A stretch of 7,846 bases of DNA from an uncultured Saprospiraceae bacterium (GTDB lineage Bacteria; Bacteroidota; Bacteroidia; Chitinophagales; Saprospiraceae): assembly GCA_937969485.1 (NCBI GenBank), contig CALBVQ010000153.1:1-7846 (forward strand), in the 5' to 3' direction. Below, in pieces: positions 1 through 7,400 of this stretch. Positions within the stretch are counted from its first letter, which is position 1, and the number at the start of each line of letters is the position of its first letter. The notes beneath the pieces are model-generated. The model was not told the DNA's origin, did no database searches, and saw only the letters and a program-made list of their open reading frames with translations. The position numbers and the translations under genes are program-made.

Positions 1-450
1 TTCTTGACCTAGTTGCTTTTCAATTCGGGCCTTCAAATATTTAAGTATATCTGCACTCAATGAAATGGGAGAGTGGTATTTGCCATCAACTTCGATTTTT
101 ACCAGTGAATCTTCATCTTGATTGATGATTCGATAACCCAAGTTATCTTGAAATTTCTCTATGTCATGGTATGATTTACCTAGGAGTCTTTTAACAGAAT
201 AGACTGTTCGTTCAGGTGCAAGTTCAATCATTGCTCTTGCTTGTTCGCCAACAATGACAGAGCCGTCTTCAGCAAAATGTACAACGGAAGGAACAAGTGT
301 GTTCTTGCCATCGTCACCTTTGACAGCTATGGCTTTTTCATTATCAACATAAGCTACTAGACTATTCGTTGTTCCTAGATCAATTCCAATAACAATGTTT
401 TCATCCTTTTTAATCTCTCCGTCCTTAATACTAATGCTAATCTTAGCCAT
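1..450 (-). CDS. hscA: Hsp70-family Fe-S assembly chaperone HscA, N-terminal part (gene runs off the window)
   Basis: This is the first 150 codons of an Hsp70; the rest lies beyond base 1 (the family is about 620 residues). Only the start of the ATPase domain is visible. It includes the phosphate-binding loop GIDLGTTNSLVA at residues 22-33, VPSVV at 53-57, and YSVKRLLGKS at 84-93, whose Lys87 lies where Hsp70s have the catalytic lysine. HscA is favoured over DnaK because the loop reads NSLVA rather than NSCVA. A leader of about 20 residues also precedes the loop, whereas DnaK begins almost at it, and SVKRLLGKS matches HscA's SSVKRLMGRS. HscA is a cytosolic chaperone that works with HscB to move iron-sulfur clusters off the scaffold IscU. 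The ATG at 450 is the natural start, 18 bases after a Bacteroidota -7 box. The isc partners cannot be seen, so the HscA assignment rests on sequence likeness alone. Confidence 0.8.
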   Translation of the reverse strand, partial: MAKISISIKDGEIKKDENIVIGIDLGTTNSLVAYVDNEKAIAVKGDDGKNTLVPSVVHFAEDGSVIVGEQARAMIELAPERTVYSVKRLLGKSYHDIEKFQDNLGYRIINQDEDSLVKIEVDGKYHSPISLSADILKYLKARIEKQLGQE

Positions 451-468
451 ACTTAATTTTTGTTGCTG

Positions 469-476
469 CAAAGGTA
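469..476 (-). promoter_or_regulatory. Bacteroidota-type -7 promoter element for hscA
   Basis: On the minus strand the bases read TACCTTTG, an exact match to the TAnnTTTG element of the Bacteroidota primary sigma factor. It ends 18 bases before the hscA ATG, which predicts a leader of only about 11-12 bases. I see no good TTG -33 element about 20 bases further upstream. The box lies in the 104-bp gap after ada, so hscA probably has its own promoter and does not depend on read-through from ada. No convincing terminator is visible in the gap. Confidence 0.5.
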
Positions 477-554
477 AGGTAGTAGTAACTTATTTCATGC
501 CTTAAAGTTCATTTATGTGAAAGCTAGTGAGTAAGGTATAATAACGAAGAAATC

Positions 555-1628
555 TTAATGCTTGATGGATTTTTGCGCGCCATATCTCTTTTCATGATCC
601 AGCAACCATTGCTTACGCTCCAATCCACCTCCATACCCACCAAGGTTGCCATCTTTTCTTAAGACGCGATGGCAAGGGACTAAGATTGAGATTCGATTGT
701 ATCCATTAGCTGAGGCTATAGCACGAATAGCTGTAGGTCTACCAATTAATTTAGCTTGATCCTCGTATGTTGAGGTTGTTCCGTAGCTGATCTTCTGCAA
801 TCCTTTCCATGCTTCTTGCTGAAATTCGCTTCCTGGAGCGTCTAGAGGGACACTGAATTCCTTTCTAGTTCCTTTGAAATATTCTGCTAGTTCTTTTTTC
901 GCCAGAGCAATGTGCGAATTGTCACCGTTAATTATTTTTGCCTTTAGTAACCGCTGTAAGTCTTTAAACTCCGTTTCTAACATTCGTCGATCGACAAACT
1001 CTAGCAGGCAAATTCCATTATCAGTAGCACAGATAAACATGGGCCCTAGAGGACTGGTAATCCGGCTAATCAAAATTAGTTTCTGCTCGTCAATTAGTCG
1101 AGGTGGTTTGCCAATAAGTTTTTTGAAAGTGTAGCCAAAGCCACTTAATGATTCGTAACCTGACTCAAAGGCCACATTGGTAGCACTTTTACCTTTCTTT
1201 AGTTCTTGGAATGCGACATTTACACGGTACATGCGTTGAAAGGCTTGGAATGTCATTCCATAGTGCTTCTTGAACCAACGTCGCACAAGGGAAGGACTGA
1301 TTGACAATTGCTTCAATTGGTAATCACCCACTTTTTGCTTCGGATTATTTTTTATCAATTCAATCGCCTGGCGCACTTGTTGTGGTGCTTCATTAGCATT
1401 TTCAGTTGGTTTGCAGATTTTACACGGACGGTATCCATTGTCAAGGGCATCCTTGAAAGTCGAGTAAAACAGTACATTTACTTTTTTTGGCTTTCTTGCT
1501 CGACAAGTTGCGATACAGAAAACCCCTGTTGTACGGACTCCCACATAGAATATACCCACATAGCTATCATCTCTATCTATTAAAGCCTTATAGTATTTGT
1601 CAATATGTTTTTGATCTGAAATAAGCAT
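555..1628 (-). CDS. ada: Ada: methylphosphotriester/O6-alkylguanine-DNA alkyltransferase and transcriptional regulator
   Basis: A complete 357-residue Ada (E. coli Ada has 354). The N-terminal metal-binding domain has Cys38, Cys42, Cys69 and Cys72 at the same numbers as the E. coli zinc ligands. In E. coli, Cys38 takes a methyl group from DNA phosphotriesters and switches the protein into an activator. An AraC-type helix-turn-helix region follows, about residues 100-176, with GYESLSGF at 157-164. The C-terminal alkyltransferase domain, about 187-357, has the active-site motif PCHR with acceptor Cys319, then GNLGGYGGGLERKQWLL. It should repair O6-methylguanine and O4-methylthymine by irreversible self-methylation and switch on an adaptive response. 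The ATG at 1628 lies one base after the stop of the upstream enzyme gene, so the two are probably co-transcribed and coupled; no Shine-Dalgarno is evident. The first Cys pair is spaced by IAT where E. coli has RPS, a mild variation. All catalytic and ligand residues are intact. Confidence 0.95.
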   Translation of the reverse strand: MLISDQKHIDKYYKALIDRDDSYVGIFYVGVRTTGVFCIATCRARKPKKVNVLFYSTFKDALDNGYRPCKICKPTENANEAPQQVRQAIELIKNNPKQKVGDYQLKQLSISPSLVRRWFKKHYGMTFQAFQRMYRVNVAFQELKKGKSATNVAFESGYESLSGFGYTFKKLIGKPPRLIDEQKLILISRITSPLGPMFICATDNGICLLEFVDRRMLETEFKDLQRLLKAKIINGDNSHIALAKKELAEYFKGTRKEFSVPLDAPGSEFQQEAWKGLQKISYGTTSTYEDQAKLIGRPTAIRAIASANGYNRISILVPCHRVLRKDGNLGGYGGGLERKQWLLDHEKRYGAQKSIKH

Positions 1629-1629
1629 A

Positions 1630-2385
1630 CTAAAAGAGATTCGAAAATGATTGTGATTCTAAAATTTCTGAAGTCAATTTTTTGAAGTCATTATACATTT
1701 TAGTGTACACAAAGTTACCCATACTGATTCGTTTTACACCAATTTGTTTTAATCTCTCAAAGTTTGGTAGGTTTGGCATGCACATTACGTTTACGGGAAG
1801 AGTTGTTGATGCAGTAACTGCGAGAATATCATTTTCATTGACTATGCAAGGTACGAAAACACCGTCTACTCCTGTTTCTTCGTAGATTTTTATCCGTTTC
1901 AGAGTCTCATCTAATGCAATTTCACCGAGTAAAATAAAAGTGTCGGTCCGTGCATTCATGAATATATCATAGCCATCTTGGGCTAAGGAATTCTTAATAG
2001 TGTAAAGTTGATTGGCAAAGTCTTGCGCTGCGACAAGTTTCCTTGAACCATCAACGATGCTATCCTCCAGATTAATCCCTACAATTCCTAGATCTACCAG
2101 TTTCTTGATGTTATCACATATTATTGAAATGTTGCGGCTATACCCAGCTTCTATGTCAACTGAAACGGGAAGCTCGGTATTCACAGCTAGCCTTTTAATA
2201 ATGTAAAACATTTCTGCAAAGCATATTTGTTCACCATCTTCATATCCTAGCATACTTGCAATTGCAGCACTTGATGTTCCTATTGCATGCACGCCTAGAT
2301 CCTCTGCAGCTTTCAGACTGGGAACATCCCAGGCATTTGCTAAGATTACTGGATCATCTTGTTGATGTAATTCTCGAAATTTCAT
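1630..2385 (-). CDS. Isocitrate lyase/phosphoenolpyruvate mutase superfamily enzyme, reaction unknown
   Basis: A 251-residue single-domain TIM-barrel protein of the ICL/PEP mutase superfamily, whose members make or break C-C or P-C bonds next to a carboxylate with Mg2+. Visible motifs are NAWD at 17-20, GTSSAAIASMLGYEDG at 36-51, SVDIEAGYS at 75-83, GINLEDS at 103-109 and NARTD at 144-148. Asp77, Glu79 and Glu107 are the likely metal-site acids. The KRCGH catalytic loop of isocitrate and methylisocitrate lyases is absent. The EDK of PEP mutases reads EDS, so neither classical activity should be assumed. The substrate cannot be told from the sequence. The open frame continues upstream to a TTG at 2478. 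I chose the ATG at 2385 because it follows GGAG by five bases and begins with MKFRELHQQ, as relatives typically do; the 31 residues before it look unlike the family. Its stop is one base from the ada start, which makes an operon likely. Confidence 0.85.
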   Translation of the reverse strand: MKFRELHQQDDPVILANAWDVPSLKAAEDLGVHAIGTSSAAIASMLGYEDGEQICFAEMFYIIKRLAVNTELPVSVDIEAGYSRNISIICDNIKKLVDLGIVGINLEDSIVDGSRKLVAAQDFANQLYTIKNSLAQDGYDIFMNARTDTFILLGEIALDETLKRIKIYEETGVDGVFVPCIVNENDILAVTASTTLPVNVMCMPNLPNFERLKQIGVKRISMGNFVYTKMYNDFKKLTSEILESQSFSNLF

Positions 2386-2390
2386 TTTTG

Positions 2391-2394
2391 CTCC
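2391..2394 (-). promoter_or_regulatory. Ribosome binding site that decides the start of the ICL/PEP mutase-family gene
   Basis: GGAG on the minus strand lies five bases before the ATG at 2385, in the stretch TTTGGAGCAAAAATG. It is the only clear Shine-Dalgarno sequence in front of a gene in this window, and it supports the internal ATG over the TTG at 2478. The overlapping bases 2394-2400 read TACTTTG and could instead be a promoter box (see findings). The two readings compete. Confidence 0.5.
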
Positions 2395-2429
2395 AAAGTA
2401 CGCTCCATCTATTTTTTTAGGCAACCGAA

Positions 2430-2475
2430 AACTTGACAAGTATTTTCCCTCTAAATTGCTGTTATTAGTCAAGTT
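2430..2475. repeat. Spaced 8-bp inverted repeat, candidate operator upstream of the enzyme-ada unit
   Basis: AACTTGAC at 2430-2437 is the exact reverse complement of GTCAAGTT at 2468-2475, with 30 bases between the arms. The left arm is also part of a smaller palindrome, ACTTG-A-CAAGT, at 2431-2441. Three copies of the CAAGT half-site therefore fall within 45 bases, in alternating orientation. The repeat lies in the 150-bp divergent control region between the enzyme-ada unit and the transporter gene. Operator function is inferred from position and symmetry only. Confidence 0.4.
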
Positions 2476-2480
2476 CAATC

Positions 2481-2515
2481 TGTATATTTACCAATAGCTT
2501 CTACAATGTATATTT
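2481..2515. repeat. 9-bp direct repeat TGTATATTT in the divergent control region
   Basis: TGTATATTT occurs at 2481-2489 and again at 2507-2515, 26 bases from start to start. The second copy forms most of the -7 box of the transporter gene. The first copy is followed by A instead of G and so misses the promoter consensus by one base. It could be a second, weaker promoter, a protein-binding repeat, or chance in AT-rich DNA. Confidence 0.35.
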
Positions 2516-2516
2516 G
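2509..2516 (+). promoter_or_regulatory. Bacteroidota-type -7 promoter element for the queuosine-precursor transporter
   Basis: TATATTTG matches TAnnTTTG exactly and ends 19 bases before the ATG at 2536, predicting a leader of about 12-13 bases. A clear TTG -33 element is not visible; the nearest candidate is TTTA at 2487-2490, 18 bases upstream. No Shine-Dalgarno sequence precedes the ATG. Confidence 0.5.
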
Positions 2517-2535
2517 CAATCATTAGGCCTTATCT

Positions 2536-3318
2536 ATGCACTCTGTTTTATCTTCGAAAGCCAATAGGCTATTTCTAATTCTAAGTGGTTTCTTTATTAC
2601 GAATGCGATTCTTGCAGAACTAATAGGCATTAAGCTTTTTTCTGTGGAGGGCCTTCTAGGGATCTCGTCAATGAACTGGACTATATTTGGTGTCGAGAAT
2701 ATAGGTTTGACAATGACTGCTGGAGTTATCATATGGCCAGTCGTTTTTCTTATGACAGATATCATAAATGAGTATTTTGGCAAGAAGGGGGTGAAATTTC
2801 TCAGCTACCTTACTGTAGGATTGATCTTGTTTGCGTTTGGAGTTATTTATCTCGCTATTTATGTGTCGCCTGATTTATGGTGGCAAAATGAGAGTGGTAA
2901 GCTAGGAACTATGCCTATTGTAGAGAATATGCAATCTGCATTTTCGAGAGTCTTCGGGCAAGGTTTGTGGATTATTATTGGTTCTACTTTCGCCTTTCTT
3001 GTGGGGCAAGTGCTAGATGTCTCTATTTTTCATGCCATTAAGAAAAAGACCGGCGAAAAATATGTTTGGCTACGAGCAACTGGATCAACAGTTATATCTC
3101 AATTGGTCGATAGTTTTCTAGTACTTATAATTGCTTTTTATATTGGCGGAGATTGGGATCTAGTGCGAGTGTTAGCGATAGGAACGGTTAATTTTATTTA
3201 TAAATTTGGAGTAGCGGTAATCTTAACTCCTTTTATATATTTGGGGCATTATCTCATCGATAAATTTCTTGGAAAAGAACTATCTAAAAAACTTAAGCAC
3301 GAAGCCACTTCCGTATGA
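2536..3318 (+). CDS. yhhQ: Queuosine precursor transporter, YhhQ/Vut_1 family
   Basis: A 260-residue inner-membrane protein with about six hydrophobic segments, near residues 11-34, 56-75, 87-110, 143-163, 185-204 and 212-242. Family signatures are TDIINEYFG at 74-82, just after segment two, and WLRATGSTVISQLVDS at 178-193 leading into segment five. Both are hallmarks of the YhhQ (COG1738) family, which imports 7-deazaguanine precursors such as preQ0, preQ1 or queuine. These are used to build queuosine at the wobble position of tRNAs with GUN anticodons. No preQ1 riboswitch is apparent: the predicted leader is only about a dozen bases, too short for one. The ATG at 2536 gives the usual family N-terminus. 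The stop overlaps the next gene's start as ATGA, so the transporter and the CtlX-like hydrolase are translationally coupled. Which precursor is carried cannot be told from the sequence. Confidence 0.9.
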   Translation: MHSVLSSKANRLFLILSGFFITNAILAELIGIKLFSVEGLLGISSMNWTIFGVENIGLTMTAGVIIWPVVFLMTDIINEYFGKKGVKFLSYLTVGLILFAFGVIYLAIYVSPDLWWQNESGKLGTMPIVENMQSAFSRVFGQGLWIIIGSTFAFLVGQVLDVSIFHAIKKKTGEKYVWLRATGSTVISQLVDSFLVLIIAFYIGGDWDLVRVLAIGTVNFIYKFGVAVILTPFIYLGHYLIDKFLGKELSKKLKHEATSV

Positions 3319-4235
3319 ATCAGATCACTAATAGTATCGTAATGGTACGACCTGTAAACTTTGGGTTTAACCCAGAAACTGCCGAAAATAACTCTTTTCA
3401 ATCTAAAATAGAAGGATTGAGTGCTCAAGAAACTCAAGAACAGGCACTTCGGGAATTCGATGATTTTGTTGCCTTATTGAGAGATCATGGAATTGAAGTG
3501 AAGGTTGTTGAAGATACGGCTGACCCCTACACTCCGGACTCGATTTTCCCCAATAATTGGTTTACAACACATGAAGATGGTGTAATCATTACCTATCCTA
3601 TGTTTGCTGAATTGAGGCAGAAAGAGCGACGAGAGGATATATTGGATGAGCTAGGGAAGGGTGTGACTTCCGTCAAAAGGTATGGATTCGAGTATTTCGA
3701 AGAGGAAGGCAAGTATTTGGAAGGTACAGGTTCGATGATTCTGGATCGGCCAAATCGTATTGTGTACGCTTGCCTAAGTGAACGCACGCATGTTGAAATC
3801 TTAGAAAAATTCAGTGTTCTTCGTAATTACGATAAGGTGTTCTTCTATTCAGTCGATAAGGGGAATGAGCCTGTTTATCACACGAATGTAATGATGACCT
3901 TGGGAGAGCATTTTGTTGTAATATGCATGGACAGTGTGAAAGATGAAGAGGAAAGAAAGGCTTTATATAAAAGTTTTATGGAGACTGAAAAAGAAGTCAT
4001 TGAAATCACCTTTGATCAAATGTATCAGTTTGCTGGCAATATGATTCAATTACGAAACAGTAGGGGAGAGCGTTTCGTAATTATGTCCCAAGTTGCAAAA
4101 AAATCCCTCACCAAAGCTCAGATTGAGAAAATAGAGGCTCATGGTAAGATATTAAGTCCTGATATTAATACAATTGAAACATTGGGTGGTGGGAGTGCGC
4201 GTTGTATGATAGCTGAAAATTTCTTGGTTTACTAG
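3315..4235 (+). CDS. ctlX: CtlX-like pentein-fold guanidine hydrolase (arginine deiminase/DDAH-related)
   Basis: A 306-residue cytosolic enzyme of the pentein superfamily, which includes arginine deiminase, dimethylargininase and amidinotransferases and attacks guanidine or ureido carbons through a cysteine. In order one sees MVRPVNFGFNP at 10-20, then DSIFPNNW at 75-82 with substrate-side Asp75. YLEGTGSM follows at 134-141 with Glu136, VYHTNVMM at 187-194 with catalytic His189, and GGGSARCMIAE at 291-301 with nucleophile Cys297. All catalytic positions are present. The pattern resembles proteins annotated as citrulline utilization hydrolase CtlX rather than true ArcA, which is about 410 residues and usually sits with arcB and arcC. 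No arginine-pathway genes are visible here. The start overlaps the transporter stop by four bases, and its bases 3315-3317 begin the MVRP-containing N-terminus. The fold and chemistry are well supported; the exact substrate (citrulline, arginine or another guanidine) and the gene symbol are tentative. Confidence 0.8.
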   Translation: MNQITNSIVMVRPVNFGFNPETAENNSFQSKIEGLSAQETQEQALREFDDFVALLRDHGIEVKVVEDTADPYTPDSIFPNNWFTTHEDGVIITYPMFAELRQKERREDILDELGKGVTSVKRYGFEYFEEEGKYLEGTGSMILDRPNRIVYACLSERTHVEILEKFSVLRNYDKVFFYSVDKGNEPVYHTNVMMTLGEHFVVICMDSVKDEEERKALYKSFMETEKEVIEITFDQMYQFAGNMIQLRNSRGERFVIMSQVAKKSLTKAQIEKIEAHGKILSPDINTIETLGGGSARCMIAENFLVY

Positions 4236-4398
4236 CCCTAACCTTAGACTACTTATTTTTATATTTTTCGCCCCTGTTCCTAGCGGCAGTGAAAACGACG
4301 TGTATTTTTTACTAGATAATATCTTTTGAGTTTTAAGGAAATCCTAACAAATTAATAATTAATTAATATGAATTATAAATATATGTTAAGATAAGTGG

Positions 4399-4406
4399 TA
4401 CTTTTG
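4399..4406 (+). promoter_or_regulatory. Bacteroidota-type -7 promoter element for the outer-membrane protein gene
   Basis: TACTTTTG matches TAnnTTTG and ends 22 bases before the ATG at 4429, giving a predicted leader of about 15-16 bases. The rest of the 193-bp gap after the hydrolase gene is AT-rich, including an ATTAATAATTAATTAATATG stretch near 4351-4370. It holds no convincing terminator hairpin, RNA gene or -33 element. The separate promoter argues that the outer-membrane gene is a distinct transcription unit. Confidence 0.5.
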
Positions 4407-4428
4407 AGCAAACAAAAATATCTAAAAG

Positions 4429-7400
4429 ATGAAGAAACTATTACTATTATTTGTCGGATTGTTAATGGGTGTTGTAGCATTTACGCAGGTCACCACAGGA
4501 GCAATGAATGGACAAGTTACTGATGCTGAAGGTCTTGAACTGATTGGAGCAGCAGTTGTTGCAACTCATGGCCCTACAGGGACAGTCTATGGGAATACTA
4601 CAGGAAATGATGGCTATTATCGTTTGTCGAATATGAAAGTAGGTGGGCCTTACAAGGTTGAGGTTACTTATTTAGGCTACGAACCTTTCGTGCAAGAAAA
4701 CGTCTTTATTCAATTGGGGCAGACTTACAAGGTTAATGTAAATATGGCTTCTGAGTCATTGACGTTATCAAATGTTGAAATTGTTTCTGACAGGAACAAT
4801 ATCTTTGATGGTAACAGAACTGGTGCTGAAACTACAATAACTGAAGAGATGATCTCTAGTTTACCAACAGTCTCAAGGTCACTTGCTGATTTCACAAGAT
4901 TAACACCTCAATCAACTGCACGTGAAGGAAATGATGGATTTGCTATCTCATTTGCGGGAATGAATAATAGGTACAATTCTTTATCAATAGATGGTGCCAT
5001 AAACAATGATGTTTTTGGACTAGCTGGTTCTGGTACAAATGGAGGTCAAACAGGAGTTTCTCCAATATCAGTAGATGCAATTGAAACTATTCAGGTTTCA
5101 TTAGCACCTTTTGATGTTAGGTTGGGAGGCTTTGCAGGAGCTGCTGTTAATGCTGTTACAAGATCGGGAACAAATAACGTTGAAGCATCTGTGTACGGAT
5201 TTTACAGAAATCAGAATTTCGTAAGAGATACTTTTAATGGTGCTGGTGTTACTGACTTTACGGCTCAAACATCAGGTTTTAGAATTGGTGGTCCCATTAT
5301 CAAGGATAAATTATTTTTCTTTGTAAATGCAGAAATCCAGAGGGAAGTGACTCCACTTCCATTCAATAGCGATGATTATATAGGAAACGCTAAGGATTCA
5401 ATAGGATTGCTTATCGATAAGCTTCAGAATGAGTATGGTTATGATCCAGGAACTTTTACAGAAAACTCAAGATTCTTAAATAGTGACAAGGTTACAGTTA
5501 AGCTTGATTATAACATCAACAAAAACCATAATCTATCTTTACGTCATGGATATGTAGCTGCGAGAAATCTAGAAGGAGTTCAGTCTAATTCAAGAAATAT
5601 TAATTTCTTAAATAGTTCTGAGTTTTTTAATTCAGTAACGAATTCTACTGCATTGGAATTGAACTCAGTGCTCGGTTCAACTATGTCAAATAACTTGGTT
5701 TTGTCTTATAACAATATCAACGATGATAGAGATCCTTATCAAGATCCATTCCCATATGTTTCCATAAATGATGGTTCAGGATCAATCAATTTTGGTTCGG
5801 AGTTATTTTCAACTGCAAATTTATTGAAGCAACAAGTGTTCACTATTCGTGACAATTTTGAAATCTACAGAGGAAGACATACAATCTTGTTGGGGGGGAG
5901 TTTTGAACACTATGACGTAGCTAACCTATTTTTAGCTTATAACTACGGACAATATGAGTTCAATAGCTTTAATGACTTTTATACAAATGGAGATGCTAGC
6001 TTTTTTCAACGTGTTTATTCATTAGTAGACAACGTGTCGGGTGATGAGTCAAGTGCAATTGCAGAATTTAGATCTTCACAATTAGGTTTTTATGCACAAG
6101 ATGAATTCCAACTTAATGACAGATTTAAAGTGACAGGGGGAATTAGATTTGATCTTCCATTTTATGGAGATACTCCTCAAAATGATGCATTTAACACAGA
6201 CACAGCTCCATTACTAGAAGCTGCAGGATACGACTTGCGAGGTGCTGAAGTAGGAAGTTTCATAAGACCAAACTTACAAGTTTCTCCAAGAGTTGGATTT
6301 AATTACGATGTTTTTGGAAATCAACAGACACAGGTTAGAGGTGGTACAGGAGTATTTACTTCGAGGGCTCCACTAGTTTGGGTAGGTGGTGCGTACAATA
6401 ACTATGGACTAAATGCTGGTTACACAAGAAGCTTTAGTCAACCATTCAACCCTGATATCCAATCTCAACCTCCAGGGGAAGTAGATTTAGTAAATACGTC
6501 ACCAAGTGGACAAATTGATTTATTCGCGGACAATTTCAAATTACCTCAATTCTGGAGAACTAACATTGCAGTTGACCAGAAGTTACCTTTGGGATTAATT
6601 GCGAATGTAGATCTTATGTATACTAAGACATTGCAGAATGTTGCATATCAAAATTTGAACTTGAAACCATCTACGATGTCGTTGACTGGTACACCGGACA
6701 ACCGTCCTATTTACGATAGAAGAGATGAAATAGATGGTACTTATTCAAGAATAATGTTGGGATATAACACGAATCAGGGATATGCTTACAATGCTACTGC
6801 GTCTATCTCTAGGCCATTCAAAGACGGTTGGACTACCATGTTAGCTTATTCTTACGGAGATGCTTACGCTGTATTTGATGGAACATCTTCTCAAAATTCA
6901 TCTCAGTGGAGAGGTTTACATTCAGTAAACGGTAGAAACGTAGATCAGCCATTAACTAGATCAGATTTTGCTTCAGGAAGCAGGGTAATTTTCAACATAG
7001 CGAAAAGATTCGAATGGACTAAAAATGTTGCTACTACATTTGGTATTTTTCACGAGTCAATTCAAGGTTCTCCTTCTTCTTTCATCTACAATGATAATGG
7101 TAACTTGAATAATGAAGATTCAAGAGAAAGATCGTTGATTTACATACCAGCGAGTAGTGACGAAATTATTTTGGTAGAAAGCAATGGTGTTTCACCGGAA
7201 GATCAATGGATTGCTCTAGATGCTGCAATTGAAGCAGATCCGTACTTGTCTAAGAATAGAGGTTCTTATGCTGCAAGAAATGCGTCATGGGGAAGATGGG
7301 CTAATGTACTGGATCTTAAAGTTATCCAAGATTTTACAGTTGATGTGAAGGGTAAGACACATACACTGCAATTAACAGCAGATATCTTTAACTTCACTAA

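Noticed and set aside
1..450. DnaK rather than HscA
   Set aside because: The loop sequence NSLVA, the roughly 20-residue leader before it and the SVKRLLGKS segment fit HscA better. DnaK is not fully excluded because only 150 residues are visible.
570..581. TTTTTGCGCGCC as a possible Ada box
   Set aside because: It does not match AAAGCGCA or its complement and lies inside the 3' end of the ada coding region, not at a promoter.
874..1134. Plus-strand open frame opposite ada
   Set aside because: It is antisense to a well-supported Ada coding region, has no family resemblance and lacks a promoter or ribosome site. The same applies to open frames at 1308-1583, 1682-1885, 2012-2206, 2523-2783, 3249-3437 and 3593-3787.
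1630..2385. Isocitrate lyase or methylisocitrate lyase (aceA/prpB)
   Set aside because: The KRCGH catalytic loop is missing, the length is only 251 residues and no glyoxylate or methylcitrate genes are adjacent.
3315..4235. Classical arginine deiminase (arcA)
   Set aside because: The protein is about 100 residues too short, its motifs (DSIFPNNW, EGTGSM) differ from ArcA's, and no arcB, arcC or arginine antiporter is nearby.
4236..4398. Possible terminator or small RNA after the hydrolase gene
   Set aside because: Only three-base stems (for example GCC with GGC around 4270-4287) and AT-rich repeats are present, with no hairpin followed by a T run, so I could not support a terminator or RNA gene.
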